Source: Corynebacterium ulceribovis DSM 45146 (GTDB taxonomy: Bacteria > Actinomycetota > Actinomycetes > Mycobacteriales > Mycobacteriaceae). From it: a DNA stretch of 64,000 nt. Position numbers and translations under genes: made by a program. Within the stretch, counting starts at the first letter, position 1. Every line of letters starts with the position of its first letter. The stretch spans positions 435,449-499,448 of the forward strand of contig NZ_AQUY01000001.1 in assembly GCF_000372445.1 (NCBI RefSeq), in the 5' to 3' direction. Under the pieces are notes generated by a model that was given only the letters and a program-made list of their open reading frames with translations, did not search any database and had not been told where the DNA came from. This document shows, in pieces, positions 28,022 through 39,285 of the stretch.

Positions 28022-29275
28022 CTAGGAGTCCTGCGGTGCGCTGACCTCCGGCAGCCGAGCGGACATCGCTACCCCCACAAAACCCATCGCCGCTAAAAAT
28101 GCCAGCGCCCACATGGTGCCGAAGCTCGCCAGCACACCAGAAAGGGCGCCAGCAATCAGCAGAACAATGCCCATTGCAGTGTTTGCGGAAGCGACAAAAA
28201 GGGTGCGTTCGTCACCCTCTGCCATGTCGATAATGTAAGTCTTTCGCGCCACCCGAACTTCGGCGTGTGACACATTCAGCAGGAAGAACGCAATTGGCAG
28301 CAGCCAGATATTCACACTGGTCGGCAACCACCAAGAGCTTGCGATCAGCACAATGATCACGATGGAAGCACTTAGTGCGCCGCGCATCATCGTTTTGCGG
28401 GATGACCGGTCGGAGGCCTTACCAGAGGTAAACCCGCCAACGACCGACGCTAGCCCCGAGGCGACCAAGAATAAGCCCAGTCCGGATAGGACTCCGTCAG
28501 CACGCTCGGTGGCAAGCGCAACCACAAACGGCGGCGCCAACGCGGACACCAACAGCAACGACCGCACCACAACAAAGTTGCGGAAAGTCGTGTTGTCCCG
28601 GAATAGGTGCCACGTGCCGGAGAGCCATTTCGACTGACCAACCGGCTCAAAATCATCAGGCACATTGTCTTTAATGGTTCCGAAAACGGTGCCGGCTAGG
28701 AACCACATCACTGCGGCAACACCGAGCAGCGCCACCACAACCGGGGTAGTGATATCGCTAATTATCGCCAGGAGCGCGCCGACCGCAATGGCAACCCAAC
28801 CGGAAATGACGGTCGCCCGGCCGGTGATTCGACCGCGGTGACCTTTCGCAATCACTCGGCCTTGCACATCTTTGCCTGACAGGGAACACAGCGCCCGGCC
28901 GAGGGAGAACACTGCCAGCGCCAGCAGGATGACGACACCGGCCGCAGCACCGGTTAACGTCAGCGCCGCCACCGCCATGACCACGACCATCGCGCCTTGA
29001 ATATGTGAGCCCCACACCCACACCGGGACTCGTTTGGCGCGGGCAGTCAGCCACGGAGTTAGCGCAGCCTGCGGGAGCATCGAGCCGGATTCCCGGATTG
29101 GGGTGAGCAGCGCGAGGAAAAATGTGGGCACACCCAAGGAGACGAACAGCCACGGCAGGACGGTTTTTGAACCGAGGATTTGGTCGCCGGTTGCTTGCAG
29201 CCCATTGGCAGCAACTAGCTTCCGGGCGCTACTACGCTCGTCCCGGCTTAAGGAACGCCCACTGGCGTCAGACAT
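28022..29275 (-). CDS. MFS transporter
   Basis: A 417-residue protein with about ten to twelve hydrophobic segments and MFS-like loops (SGKASDRSSRKTMMRG between the two halves). The N-terminus is a charged cytosolic stretch of about 30 residues. Substrate cannot be predicted. ATG 29275 is chosen because GAGGGAG stands six bases before it; strikingly, that purine stretch is the 3' acceptor end of the tRNA-Gln gene directly upstream, so tRNA and transporter are probably transcribed together. Confidence 0.78.
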   Translation of the reverse strand: MSDASGRSLSRDERSSARKLVAANGLQATGDQILGSKTVLPWLFVSLGVPTFFLALLTPIRESGSMLPQAALTPWLTARAKRVPVWVWGSHIQGAMVVVMAVAALTLTGAAAGVVILLALAVFSLGRALCSLSGKDVQGRVIAKGHRGRITGRATVISGWVAIAVGALLAIISDITTPVVVALLGVAAVMWFLAGTVFGTIKDNVPDDFEPVGQSKWLSGTWHLFRDNTTFRNFVVVRSLLLVSALAPPFVVALATERADGVLSGLGLFLVASGLASVVGGFTSGKASDRSSRKTMMRGALSASIVIIVLIASSWWLPTSVNIWLLPIAFFLLNVSHAEVRVARKTYIIDMAEGDERTLFVASANTAMGIVLLIAGALSGVLASFGTMWALAFLAAMGFVGVAMSARLPEVSAPQDS

Positions 29276-29281
29276 AAAAAG

Positions 29282-29352
29282 CTCCCTCACCAGGACTCGA
29301 ACCTAGAATGCTGGTACCAAAAACCAGAGTGTTGCCATTACACCATGAGGGA
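29282..29352 (-). tRNA. tRNA-Gln (anticodon UUG)
   Basis: Acceptor arms TCCCTCA and TGAGGGA, D stem GTGT/ACAC, anticodon stem CTGGT/ACCAG with loop TTTTGGT (anticodon TTG), and T arm CTAGGTTCGAGTCCTGG. The CCA end is not encoded. The 3' end lies six bases before the MFS start codon. Same place relative to mfd as expected for Corynebacterium. Confidence 0.93.
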
Positions 29353-29415
29353 TTGCTTCTAGCACTCTAGCAAGAGAACCCGGAAACCTAATAACCGCAG
29401 GTTGCGGACACAGCC

Positions 29416-29421
29416 TACAAT
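29416..29421 (+). promoter_or_regulatory. -10 element of mfd, leaderless
   Basis: TACAAT eight bases before the mfd ATG. Confidence 0.5.
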
Positions 29422-29429
29422 GTACACCC

Positions 29430-32400
29430 ATGCCGGATCCTCAAGATATGTCAGCTGTCAGTGCCGCGCCCGCCCTATCCGGGTTAGCGCAGCTCATCGC
29501 CACCGATCCGAAGATTTCCGGGGTGCTGACCCACCTGGGGGCACCGCTGCTGGACATGTCCGGTGAAGATGCCGTTCGGCCGTGGCTGATTGCTGCGATT
29601 GCCCGGAAAGCCCCAATGCTGGTGGTCACGGCCACGAGCCGGGACGCCGAAGAGCTCACTGCGGAACTCACAGGCATTCTGGGCGATGCCGTGGTCCAGT
29701 TCCCGTCCTGGGAAACCCTGCCGCATGAACGCTTGTCGCCGGGTGTGGAAACCGTGGGTAAGCGTGTGCAGATTCTGCACCGCCTGGCGCACCCAGAACA
29801 CGGTGGCCGGATCCGCGTGGTCGTCGGTACTGCCCGCTCGTTGGTGCAGCCGGTGATGGCGCGGCTGTCGGATATCGCTCCGCTGCACCTAGCGGAAGGC
29901 GTCGAAATTGAGCAGGAAGAGCTCATCCGCAAACTTGTGGAGTTCGGGTACCGACACGCCGACATGGTCGGTAAGCGTGGACAATTCGCGGTCCGCGGTG
30001 GGCTAGTTGACGTGTTCCCATCCACTGCCGATGACCCAGTACGCCTGGATTTTTGGGGCGATGAAATCTCCGAGATGCGCCCGTTTTCGGTGGGGGACCA
30101 GCGCACCATGCCGGAGGCAGAAATCAGTGCGGTTGACGTTTACCCGTGCCGCGAATTGTTGCTTGATGACGAAGTGACCTCCCGAGCAGCTGAACTTGCG
30201 CTTGAACATGCTGGCAATGCCCAGCTTGCAGAGATGCTGGACAAGATCTCCCAAGGCACCCCAGTCGAAGGCATGGAAGCGCTCATCCCGGTGCTGCACA
30301 CCGGACCATTGGTGACGTTGCCGGAGCTCATGCCAGAGGGCGCCCATGTGTTGCTGTGTGGGCCAGAACGTATTCGCTCGCGCGCCATCGATTTGCTGGC
30401 CGCCGGTGAAGAATTCCGGAAAGCGGGCTGGGAGGCCGCCGCAATGGGGGCATCCGCACCGGTGGAGGCCCAGAATTTGGATTTGTCGGCCTCCGAGTTC
30501 CGCTACTTCCCGGATATCGAGGAACAGACCCGCGACGCTGGAATGCCATGGTGGCGGCTTTCGCCTCCGGGGCTGGTACCGCCAGGTGTTTCTGAAGGTG
30601 ATTTACTGCCGCTGGACTATGAGCATGGCCCCGCCCCACGTGGTGACCTGTCCGAAATCGGCAAGATGATGAGTGCGCTACGCACATTGACGATTGCCGA
30701 TGGTCGCGCTGCATATGTGGCCGCGACCCCAGCTGCCGGCAAACGGATGCTGGAGCGCTTCCATGAAGCTGGGATTAAAGCTCGCGCGGCCAAACCAGCC
30801 GAAGAACCAGCACGAGGCCAAGTCACGGTGTACCAAGCAGTACTGCACGGTGGCTTGGAGGTGCCAAAAGCGGGCGATACGCATGTGACATTGGTTGCCG
30901 ATACCGATGTCACCGGTAACCGGGTTGCGAATATCGGCTCCGGTAAACGTCGTCCAGCAAAACGCCGTAACCGTGTGGACCCACTGGCGCTGCAGCCAGG
31001 CGACTTGGTGGTGCATGATTCCCACGGCATCGGCAAGTTCCTCGAGCTCACCGAGCGCACGGTTGGCACCGGCTCGGATACTTCCCGCCGCGAGTACGTG
31101 GTGTTGGAGTATGCGGCGTCGACTCGCGGTGGCCCAGGGGACAAACTATTCGTCCCAATGGAGTCGCTCGATTTGCTGTCGCGTTATGTCGGCGGCGAAG
31201 CTCCAGCCTTGTCGCGGATGGGCGGCGCGGATTGGCGAAACACCAAGCGTAAGGCGCGGTCTGCGGTCCGCGAGATCGCTGATGAGCTAGTCAAACTGTA
31301 TGCCGAGCGGCAGTCCGCCGAAGGCCATGCGTTTGCGCCGGATTCGCCATGGCAGCGGGAGATGGAGGATAACTTCCCGTTCACCGAAACTGAAGACCAG
31401 ATGCAAGCCATTGAAGAAATCAAGGCTGACATGGAGAAGTCTTCACCGATGGACCGCATCCTGATTGGCGATGTCGGTTACGGCAAAACTGAGGTCGCAG
31501 TCCGCGCAGCCTTCAAGGCAGTGCAGGACGGCAAACAGGTGGCGGTGCTGGTGCCAACGACATTGCTGGCACAGCAGCACCTGGCGACTTTCACGGAACG
31601 CATGGCAGGTTTCCCGGTCACCATTCGCGGCCTGTCCCGCTTCACCTCCACGAAGGAAGCCAAGGAGATCCTCAAAGGCCTGTCCGAAGGCAAAGTCGAC
31701 ATTGTCATTGGTACTCACCGCCTGCTGCAAACCGGGGTGCAGTGGCAAAACCTGGGGCTTGTCATTGTCGACGAGGAGCAGCGCTTTGGTGTGGAGCACA
31801 AGGAACACATTAAGTCGCTGCGCACCCACGTGGATGTGCTGACCATGTCCGCCACCCCGATTCCGCGAACCTTGGAGATGTCGATGGCCGGGATTCGTGA
31901 GCTGTCGCAGATTCTGACCCCGCCGCAGGACCGCCACCCAGTGCTGACTTATGTCGGCGCGTATGACGAGAAGCAAATTTCGGCGGCGATTCGTCGTGAG
32001 CTGCTCCGCGACGGTCAGGTGTTCTACATTCACAACAAGGTCCGAACCATTGACCGCGCCGCCGCAAAGATCCGCGAGCTGGTGCCGGAAGCACGCGTGG
32101 TGATTGCCCACGGGCAGATGAGTGAAGAACAGCTGGAGCAAACTGTCCAAGGGTTCTGGAACCGCGATTTCGACGTGTTAGTGTGCACCACGATTGTGGA
32201 AACCGGCCTGGATATTTCCAATGCGAACACCCTCATCGTGGAGAATGCGCACCATATGGGCTTGTCGCAGCTGCACCAGCTGCGTGGCCGCGTGGGCCGC
32301 TCCCGTGAACGCGGCTATGCCTACTTCCTTTACCCAGCCGACGGCACTCTCACGGAAACCTCCTATGACCGCTTGGCCACGATCGCAGCGAATAACGACC

Positions 32401-33185
32401 TTGGTGCCGGTATGGCGGTGGCGATGAAGGACCTGGAGATGCGCGGCGCCGGTAACGTGCTGGGCGCGGAGCAGTCCGGTCATATCGCCGGTGTTGGCTT
32501 TGACCTGTATGTTCGCCTAGTTGGTGAAGCGGTTGGTGCGCTGAAGAATGCTGCGGATGGCCAGCCGGTCAACGGTTCGGAGGCGGAGTCCACGGAGGTT
32601 CACATCGATTTGCCGGTCGATGCCAACATTCCGGCGGAGTACATCAACGCTGAGCGGCTGCGTCTGGAGGCGTACCGCAAGTTGGCGGAGGCGCGCACTC
32701 CAGATGATATTGACCAGGTGCTTGCGGAGCTGAAGGACCGGTATGGTGCCTGGCCGAAGGAAGTGGAACGTTTGGTGGCGGTCGCCCGACTTCGCTTGCT
32801 GTGCCGCACTTTTGGCGTGAGCGACGTGTCGGCTTCCGGTGCGCATGTGTCTTTCAAGCCGTTGGATTTGGCTGATTCGAAGCAGCTGCGGCTCAAGCGT
32901 CTGTACCCGCAGTCGACGTATCGTCCGACCACGAAGGTGGTCAATGTGCATGTGCCGAAGGTGGGGCAGGGGCTGCGCGCGCAACCGCTGCGCGACATTG
33001 AGCTGGTGCAGTGGTGTGCGGATGTGCTGACTGCGCTGGCCGGTATTCCGCGGATGAGCGTGACAGGACAGCCGCTACCGGAGCCGACCCCAGATCCGAA
33101 ACCGGCCGCCAAGGCAAAGTCATCTGCCACGTCGGCTGCGTCAGCGCGGGCACGGGCGCGCCGGGCTCGTCGGCGCCGCGACTAG
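29430..33185 (+). CDS. mfd: Transcription-repair coupling factor
   Basis: Mfd displaces RNA polymerase stalled at DNA lesions and recruits UvrA. The 1251-residue protein has the UvrB-like N-terminal region ([26 protein letters not shown]), the RNA polymerase interaction domain (about 500–600, [13 protein letters not shown]), a superfamily 2 helicase core with Walker [12 protein letters not shown] and DEEQRFG (DEEQ box), the TRG-type motif region ending at [16 protein letters not shown], and the C-terminal TRCF domain. The end is a basic Ala/Arg-rich tail ([12 protein letters not shown]). mazG follows after 16 bases. Confidence 0.97.
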   Translation: MPDPQDMSAVSAAPALSGLAQLIATDPKISGVLTHLGAPLLDMSGEDAVRPWLIAAIARKAPMLVVTATSRDAEELTAELTGILGDAVVQFPSWETLPHERLSPGVETVGKRVQILHRLAHPEHGGRIRVVVGTARSLVQPVMARLSDIAPLHLAEGVEIEQEELIRKLVEFGYRHADMVGKRGQFAVRGGLVDVFPSTADDPVRLDFWGDEISEMRPFSVGDQRTMPEAEISAVDVYPCRELLLDDEVTSRAAELALEHAGNAQLAEMLDKISQGTPVEGMEALIPVLHTGPLVTLPELMPEGAHVLLCGPERIRSRAIDLLAAGEEFRKAGWEAAAMGASAPVEAQNLDLSASEFRYFPDIEEQTRDAGMPWWRLSPPGLVPPGVSEGDLLPLDYEHGPAPRGDLSEIGKMMSALRTLTIADGRAAYVAATPAAGKRMLERFHEAGIKARAAKPAEEPARGQVTVYQAVLHGGLEVPKAGDTHVTLVADTDVTGNRVANIGSGKRRPAKRRNRVDPLALQPGDLVVHDSHGIGKFLELTERTVGTGSDTSRREYVVLEYAASTRGGPGDKLFVPMESLDLLSRYVGGEAPALSRMGGADWRNTKRKARSAVREIADELVKLYAERQSAEGHAFAPDSPWQREMEDNFPFTETEDQMQAIEEIKADMEKSSPMDRILIGDVGYGKTEVAVRAAFKAVQDGKQVAVLVPTTLLAQQHLATFTERMAGFPVTIRGLSRFTSTKEAKEILKGLSEGKVDIVIGTHRLLQTGVQWQNLGLVIVDEEQRFGVEHKEHIKSLRTHVDVLTMSATPIPRTLEMSMAGIRELSQILTPPQDRHPVLTYVGAYDEKQISAAIRRELLRDGQVFYIHNKVRTIDRAAAKIRELVPEARVVIAHGQMSEEQLEQTVQGFWNRDFDVLVCTTIVETGLDISNANTLIVENAHHMGLSQLHQLRGRVGRSRERGYAYFLYPADGTLTETSYDRLATIAANNDLGAGMAVAMKDLEMRGAGNVLGAEQSGHIAGVGFDLYVRLVGEAVGALKNAADGQPVNGSEAESTEVHIDLPVDANIPAEYINAERLRLEAYRKLAEARTPDDIDQVLAELKDRYGAWPKEVERLVAVARLRLLCRTFGVSDVSASGAHVSFKPLDLADSKQLRLKRLYPQSTYRPTTKVVNVHVPKVGQGLRAQPLRDIELVQWCADVLTALAGIPRMSVTGQPLPEPTPDPKPAAKAKSSATSAASARARARRARRRRD

Positions 33186-33201
33186 GCGGCGGTGAATTGC
33201 C

Positions 33202-33915
33202 ATGACCGTCATTGTCATCGATCCGACCCGGCCGGACTCCCTGCCTGCTCCAGCCTTCCGCTTTTTGCTTGGTGACGTTTACTTCACCCCCGAAGTGCCA
33301 GCGGCCACTCAAGCTGCGGTGACTGAGCTAGGTGGTGGCGCCCTGCCTGCTCCATCAGCCGACGCTTTGGATCAAACCAGTGTCGTGCTGACTACCGATG
33401 GTCGGTTGCCGTTGCCAGCGGCGCTGATTGCGGCGGGTCATAACGTCATTAAGCCCATAAAAGCGCAACCACTGGCAGCGGGGACGGACGCGGTGACCGT
33501 TGCTGTGGAACTGATGCGGCGGGCGCGGCGGCGCGGGGAATGGGAAGCCCGGATGACACATGAGACGCTGTTGCCGTATTTGGCGGAGGAGTCGGCAGAG
33601 TTCGCGGAGGCGGTAGCGCAGTGGACCGCTGGAGATGCTGCTTCGGAGGAACATCTGCGTAAAGAACTGTCAGATGTGCTGCTGCAGGTGCTGTTTCATG
33701 CGCAAATTGCCGCGGAGCGTGGAGCTTTTGATTTTGAGGCAGTAGCGCAGGCTTTTGTGGACAAGATGGCATCGCGGGCGCCGTACCTCTTTGACGAGGA
33801 GGAATGCGTCGTTCCGGTCGCAGAACAGGAACGACTGTGGGCCGCTGGGAAGGCTGCGGAGGTGCGGGCAGTGGTGCGTGCAGCGGCTCGGCAGTCGAAT
33901 TCAGAAACAAGCTAG
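33202..33915 (+). CDS. mazG: MazG nucleotide pyrophosphohydrolase
   Basis: MazG hydrolyses nucleoside triphosphates to monophosphates and helps clear damaged nucleotides. The 237-residue protein has a degenerate N-terminal half of about 105 residues and one MazG domain: WEARMTHETLLPYLAEESAEFAEAV and HLRKELSDVLLQVLFH supply the EExxE and ExxD metal site. The N-terminal half with LPLPAALIAAGHNVI resembles the mycobacterial MazG. It follows mfd after 16 bases and its stop codon TAG forms part of the -10 box of the next gene. Confidence 0.9.
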   Translation: MTVIVIDPTRPDSLPAPAFRFLLGDVYFTPEVPAATQAAVTELGGGALPAPSADALDQTSVVLTTDGRLPLPAALIAAGHNVIKPIKAQPLAAGTDAVTVAVELMRRARRRGEWEARMTHETLLPYLAEESAEFAEAVAQWTAGDAASEEHLRKELSDVLLQVLFHAQIAAERGAFDFEAVAQAFVDKMASRAPYLFDEEECVVPVAEQERLWAAGKAAEVRAVVRAAARQSNSETS

Positions 33916-33918
33916 GAT
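33913..33918 (+). promoter_or_regulatory. -10 element of the transglycosylase gene, leaderless
   Basis: TAGGAT; its first three bases are the mazG stop codon. It lies eight bases before GTG 33927. Confidence 0.5.
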
Positions 33919-33926
33919 ACTTTTCC

Positions 33927-34730
33927 GTGCGATCATCCGATTCAAGTTCCAACCGCCGCGGACCAGGGGTCCTCGGCTGCGTCGGCGCAGCCGTAGCTGT
34001 TGTGCTGGTCATCCTTATGGTTGGCGTGGTCACCGCAATGTTCACCGACGTGCGCAGTTTTCAGCCACGCGAGCCTATCCCAGAAAATGTGCCGCCAGCT
34101 GCAGCTGCGTCGCCGCCGGCAATTAACGTGCACACCGAGGGGCGGACTTCGAAGAAGCTTGCTGAATGGGCGCGGGGCATCTCAGCGGCGACTGGCATGT
34201 CGGAAGCAGCCGTCGCAGCGTATGGCAACGCGGAATTGATTGCTAAAGACTCTTGGCCGCAGTGCCATTTGGCATGGAACACCTTGGCGGGCATCGGACA
34301 TGTGGAAACCCGGCACGGGACCTACAACGGCAACCGGCTCAGTCCATCGCGGATCGACAAAGACGGGATTGTCCGGCCCACCATTATCGGTGTGCCACTG
34401 GACGGGTCGCCTGGGTTCGCAGAGATTCCCGACACTGACGGTGGCGAACTAGATGGCGACCCGAAATGGGACCGCGCAGTGGGACCGATGCAGTTCATTC
34501 CATCGAGTTGGAAACAATTCGGGGTGGATGCGGACGGTGACGGTATTGCCAACCCCAACTCCATTGATGACGCTGCCGCGTCGTCAGCAAAACTGCTGTG
34601 CGATAACGACCGCGATTTGTCAGACCCAGAAGGCTGGACCAGCGCAGTTAAGGCATATAACCAGTCAAATCAGTATGTCCGCGACGTGCGAGACGCCGCA
34701 GCGAACTACGCGCTGAATCAGCCGGCGTAG
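33927..34730 (+). CDS. Membrane-anchored lytic transglycosylase (LpqU-like)
   Basis: A 267-residue cell-envelope protein. One membrane segment (about 15–38, VLGCVGAAVAVVLVILMVGVV) is followed by a Pro/Ala-rich linker and a soluble-lytic-transglycosylase-like domain with the catalytic Glu in AGIGHVETRHG and the AVGPMQFIPSSW motif. The family cuts peptidoglycan glycan strands. The position between mazG and eno matches M. tuberculosis lpqU (Rv1022), but no lipobox is evident here: LGC lies within the membrane segment. GTG 33927 is chosen because TAGGAT is eight bases upstream; an in-frame earlier start would overlap mazG. Confidence 0.85.
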   Translation: MRSSDSSSNRRGPGVLGCVGAAVAVVLVILMVGVVTAMFTDVRSFQPREPIPENVPPAAAASPPAINVHTEGRTSKKLAEWARGISAATGMSEAAVAAYGNAELIAKDSWPQCHLAWNTLAGIGHVETRHGTYNGNRLSPSRIDKDGIVRPTIIGVPLDGSPGFAEIPDTDGGELDGDPKWDRAVGPMQFIPSSWKQFGVDADGDGIANPNSIDDAAASSAKLLCDNDRDLSDPEGWTSAVKAYNQSNQYVRDVRDAAANYALNQPA

Positions 34731-34797
34731 CGAACGTAGGGTCCGCAGGTTTGTTGGCGGGTGTGGTGGTGGGTGCACCAAGGCCGCTGCCAGCTGA

Positions 34798-36156
<1,359 letters not shown>

Positions 36157-36186
36157 ATAACGTTTTGCCGCTAGTATGGAGGAACA

Positions 36187-36756
36187 ATGACTTCCTCCAC
36201 TGGCACTAAAAACACCATCGGCCGTAAGCAGGCCACGATGCAGAACACCCTCACCCCGGTGCGCATCGTGACGTTGCTGCTGCTGATGGTGTTTTTGCTT
36301 GCTGTGCTGGCGATGCCACTGCGCAGCTATATGCAGCAAAAGTCGGAAGCCGCCACCGTCGAAGCGGAAAACGCGCGCCTGGAAATTCAACGGGACCAGC
36401 TCCGTGGGGAACTGGAAAAATATACCGACGAGGCCTACATCAAAGAGCAAGCCCGCATCCGCCTAGGGCTGACCGAACCAGGCGAAACGCCGTTCCGCAT
36501 TTTGGATCCGCGGATGGAAGGCCAAGCAAATAATGCAGAGCCGGAAGCCGCACCTGAAGCAGAACAAGCCTGGTACGAAGTGCTCTGGGAAGCGCTGTCG
36601 GTAGCGCCAGATGTCACCGTGGATAACCCGGATGGGGAGCCAGAAGCACCGCCGGAAGATAGCCTGCCTTATGTGCCAGGTTCTGGTGACCCAGGTAAGC
36701 AGGAGCCGGAGGACCAGCCGGCTGCACCAGGGGATCAGCCACCAGCAGTGGGCTAG
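36187..36756 (+). CDS. ftsB: Septum formation initiator FtsB/DivIC
   Basis: FtsB-type proteins link FtsL and FtsQ in the divisome. The 189-residue product has a short cytosolic start, one membrane segment (about 26–47, IVTLLLLMVFLLAVLAMPL), then a coiled coil (EAENARLEIQRDQLRGELEKY) and the DivIC signature YIKEQARIRLGLTEPGE. The last 80 residues are acidic and Pro-rich, longer than in E. coli FtsB but common in Actinobacteria. ATG 36187 is preceded by GGAGG; a TAGTAT box stands directly before it, so the leader is very short. Confidence 0.9.
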   Translation: MTSSTGTKNTIGRKQATMQNTLTPVRIVTLLLLMVFLLAVLAMPLRSYMQQKSEAATVEAENARLEIQRDQLRGELEKYTDEAYIKEQARIRLGLTEPGETPFRILDPRMEGQANNAEPEAAPEAEQAWYEVLWEALSVAPDVTVDNPDGEPEAPPEDSLPYVPGSGDPGKQEPEDQPAAPGDQPPAVG

Positions 36757-36795
36757 AGGGTAGGCCTGAATTCGGCTAACCCTGTCGTCAATAAG

Positions 36796-36801
36796 TAATC
36801 T
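36796..36801 (+). promoter_or_regulatory. Possible -10 element before the DUF501 gene
   Basis: TAATCT 42 bases upstream of ATG 36844, leaving room for the AAAGGAG ribosome site. Confidence 0.35.
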
Positions 36802-36843
36802 ATGAGGGCAAACTGTAAGCCAAACCGCAAAAGGAGCGAGCCC

Positions 36844-37407
36844 ATGGGCGTATCCGAAGCTGACCTGAAGGCAGTTGAAACCCAGCTCAAACGCGAACCG
36901 CGTGGTGTGCTGGACATTAGTTACCGCTGCCCAGACGGCCAGCCGGGCGTCGTATTGACCGCTCCGAAGCTGCCAGATGGCACCCCATTTCCGACGCTGT
37001 ACTACCTGACTGACCCGCGGCTGACCGCGGAAGCGTCTCGCCTTGAGGTCGCCGGTGTGATGAAGTGGATGACCGACCGGCTGAAGGAAGACGAGGCGCT
37101 GGCCGCTGACTACCAGAAGGCCCACGAGTTCTTCTTGGCTAAGCGCAATGCCATCGAAGACTTGGGCACCGACTTTTCCGGTGGCGGCATGCCTGAGCGC
37201 GTCAAGTGCCTGCACGTGCTGATTGCCTACGCTTTGTCGGAAGGGCCAGAGCATTTCCGTTTGGGGACGGAGTCGGTGGCGCTGGCGTGCGAGAACTCGC
37301 CGAAGCTGCGTGGCACCGCAATCCCGGAAGACTGGCCAACCGCCGCTGATTTGGGCATCGACTTGGAGACCGCATCGGTGAGCTTCCACGAGGATGCTGA
37401 TGCCTAG
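36844..37407 (+). CDS. DUF501 protein
   Basis: A 187-residue soluble protein of the DUF501 family, found between ftsB and ppx in most Actinobacteria (Rv1025 in M. tuberculosis). Visible conserved parts are VLDISYRCPDGQPGVV, FPTLYYLTDPRL and the segment ERVKCLHVLIAYALS–GPEHFRLG. Function is not known. ATG 36844 is set by AAAAGGAG upstream; an in-frame start at 36802 lacks a ribosome site. Its stop overlaps the ppx start by eight bases, so the two are translationally coupled. Confidence 0.85.
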   Translation: MGVSEADLKAVETQLKREPRGVLDISYRCPDGQPGVVLTAPKLPDGTPFPTLYYLTDPRLTAEASRLEVAGVMKWMTDRLKEDEALAADYQKAHEFFLAKRNAIEDLGTDFSGGGMPERVKCLHVLIAYALSEGPEHFRLGTESVALACENSPKLRGTAIPEDWPTAADLGIDLETASVSFHEDADA

Positions 37408-38371
37408 GTTCGCCGCGCTAGATTGTGGAACGAACTCGCTGCGCCTGCTGATTTCTGATTTTCACCTCGACGGTGATGTGCTGGAAGGCACCGAGCTGGC
37501 CCGGCTGAATGAGATTGTGCGCCTCGGCCAAGGTGTTGACGCCACCGGCCGGATTTCTGATGAAGCGCTGCGCCGAGTGAAACTGACACTGGCCCGCTAC
37601 ATTGACCTGATGCTCCAGGAAAATGTGCAGGCGGTGCGCATGGTTGCGACCTCTGCCAGCCGGGATGCGGAAAACCGGGACGATTTCTTCAACCTCACGG
37701 CTGACATGCTCGGCGAGCACTGGCCGGGAGTCAAAGCCGAAGTGATCTCCGGTGCGGAAGAAGCTGCCCTGTCCTTCCGCGGCGCTGTCGAAGACCTCAG
37801 CCCCGAAGACGGCCCGTTCTGCGTCGTAGACCTAGGCGGCGGCTCGACTGAAGTCATTGTCGGCGACTACCACGGCGACATTGCCGGGGCATACTCGGCG
37901 AATATGGGTTGCGTGCGCATTACCGAACGGCTGCTGCTGTCCGACCCGCCGACCGAGGAAGAAATTGCCGCGGCACGTGAATTCATTGCCGAGCAGATGG
38001 CGGATGTGCGGGCGGCCGTTCCGCTGGCGAAAACCCACACTCTGGTGGGCTGCGCTGGGACCTTCACAACCTTGTCGGCAGTAGCGCAGGGCTTGGAGAC
38101 CTACGACCCGCAAGCAATCCATATGTCGCGGTTGCGCTTCGAGGCCTTGCGGTCGTTGTGTGGCACGTTGTTGGCCACCCCGAAAGGCCGACGCGCCGCC
38201 GACCCAGTGATTCACCCTGGCCGCGCCGACGTCATCGGTGGTGGGGCATTAGTCGTCGAAGCAATCCTGGACACCATGTCGGCAGAGGCAGGCCTCAGCA
38301 GCATCGTCATCAGCGAAAAGGATCTGTTGGATGGCATCGTCGCCGGGCTTGTTGACGAGCACCTGCACTAG
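37400..38371 (+). CDS. ppx: Exopolyphosphatase (Ppx/GppA family)
   Basis: Ppx removes terminal phosphate from polyphosphate; mycobacterial and corynebacterial Ppx2-type enzymes may also act on pppGpp. The 323-residue protein has an actin-like ATPase fold with ALDCGTNSLRLLI (phosphate 1), VDLGGGSTEVIVG (phosphate 2) and VGCAGTFTTLSAV (adenosine-like region). It is the short form lacking the C-terminal HD-like domain. ATG 37400 matches the family start; an ATG six bases earlier is possible. Overlaps the DUF501 stop. With ppk2 at 11124, the window carries both makers/users and degraders of polyphosphate. Confidence 0.92.
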   Translation: MPRFAALDCGTNSLRLLISDFHLDGDVLEGTELARLNEIVRLGQGVDATGRISDEALRRVKLTLARYIDLMLQENVQAVRMVATSASRDAENRDDFFNLTADMLGEHWPGVKAEVISGAEEAALSFRGAVEDLSPEDGPFCVVDLGGGSTEVIVGDYHGDIAGAYSANMGCVRITERLLLSDPPTEEEIAAAREFIAEQMADVRAAVPLAKTHTLVGCAGTFTTLSAVAQGLETYDPQAIHMSRLRFEALRSLCGTLLATPKGRRAADPVIHPGRADVIGGGALVVEAILDTMSAEAGLSSIVISEKDLLDGIVAGLVDEHLH

Positions 38372-38443
38372 TTACCCCACGCATTAAAAGTTCACCCGAT
38401 TACCGAGCTCCAGCGAGGAGCAATGTAATCTGGTGAACGCTAC

Positions 38444-38517
38444 GCCCCCATAGCCCAATTGGCAGAGGCAGTGGACTTAAAATCCACAAAGTGTCGGTTC
38501 GAACCCGACTGGGGGCA
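38444..38517 (+). tRNA. tRNA-Leu (anticodon UAA), class I architecture
   Basis: Acceptor GCCCCCA/TGGGGGC, anticodon stem GTGGA/TCCAC with loop CTTAAAA (anticodon TAA), T arm GTCGGTTCGAACCCGAC, discriminator A, CCA not encoded, 74 nt in all. The variable loop is only five bases (AAAGT), whereas bacterial tRNA-Leu normally has a long variable arm. The anticodon reads UUA. It lies just before a DUF2786 gene and could serve as an attachment site, though no integrase is present. Confidence 0.88.
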
Positions 38518-38540
38518 CTATGACCAGCGGAAACGCTGAC

Positions 38541-39266
38541 TTACGATGGTAGTGCTGGGGCTCTACCTACTCGTGTTTGGCCTAGATCTTGGTCATGCGC
38601 GGCTGCAGCGCCACCTTGGAAGGCATCGGGGTCAACCTGGTGTTTTCGGTTCGACCTCGCCAACCGGAGGCCGTGTTTTCGGCAGTAGTCGCGCATAGCT
38701 TGGTCCGCCTGCTCAGCGTCATTCAGCAGTGCCACTGCGTATCGGTCATCGCAATGTCGGGCTTTACCCTCCGCTGCTGTGAGCCGTTCGCCCATCATGC
38801 AGGAAAAGCCCTGCATAAACGAGCGCTTACGCACAATAGGTGAGCGGTCAAAACTCGGATAGCGTTGAATGTGCCGGTTAGCAAGCAGCAGCATCTTCGG
38901 TTTGAGGAGCACAAATAGCATGTCCAATCGGTCGAGATGCCGCTTGAGCCCAAAGACATTCACACTGTAGATCTTCGTAGACTTCGGAACCGCGTTGAAG
39001 ATCGTGGTGCAGTGCAGCCCGTGCGCTAGGTACATCAGCAGCGTCGCTTGCTTGTCGGTATAGGCACCCGTCAGCACATATTCTTTGTGGCCGACAGCGT
39101 CACCTTCATCGGGGGAATCCAAGTCCCGTTCTTGAAACCCATACGTGGACATCATCTCGAAGGCTTTACTAAAACAAGCGTCACCTTCGGGAGTGCCTTC
39201 TTGGTCAGCAGCGCGGTCAAGGAGTTTTCGGACGCGTTCTTTAATGGAGTCAATATTGTTGGCCAT
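38541..39266 (-). CDS. DUF2786 protein
   Basis: A 241-residue protein whose first 45 residues (RVRKLLDRAADQEGTPEGDACFSKA) match the DUF2786 helical domain. The middle contains KRHLDRLDMLFVLLKP and a run of aromatic and basic residues; the C-terminus DLGQTRVG–ALPS fits the family ending, so the gene looks complete. Function is unknown. Placement next to a tRNA gene and a somewhat lower GC content than the neighbours could mean horizontal gain. A TAGAT-N6-GTCTA box lies 20 bases upstream. Confidence 0.7.
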   Translation of the reverse strand: MANNIDSIKERVRKLLDRAADQEGTPEGDACFSKAFEMMSTYGFQERDLDSPDEGDAVGHKEYVLTGAYTDKQATLLMYLAHGLHCTTIFNAVPKSTKIYSVNVFGLKRHLDRLDMLFVLLKPKMLLLANRHIQRYPSFDRSPIVRKRSFMQGFSCMMGERLTAAEGKARHCDDRYAVALLNDAEQADQAMRDYCRKHGLRLARSNRKHQVDPDAFQGGAAAAHDQDLGQTRVGRAPALPS

Positions 39267-39285
39267 GATGCACCTTTTCTGTTGT

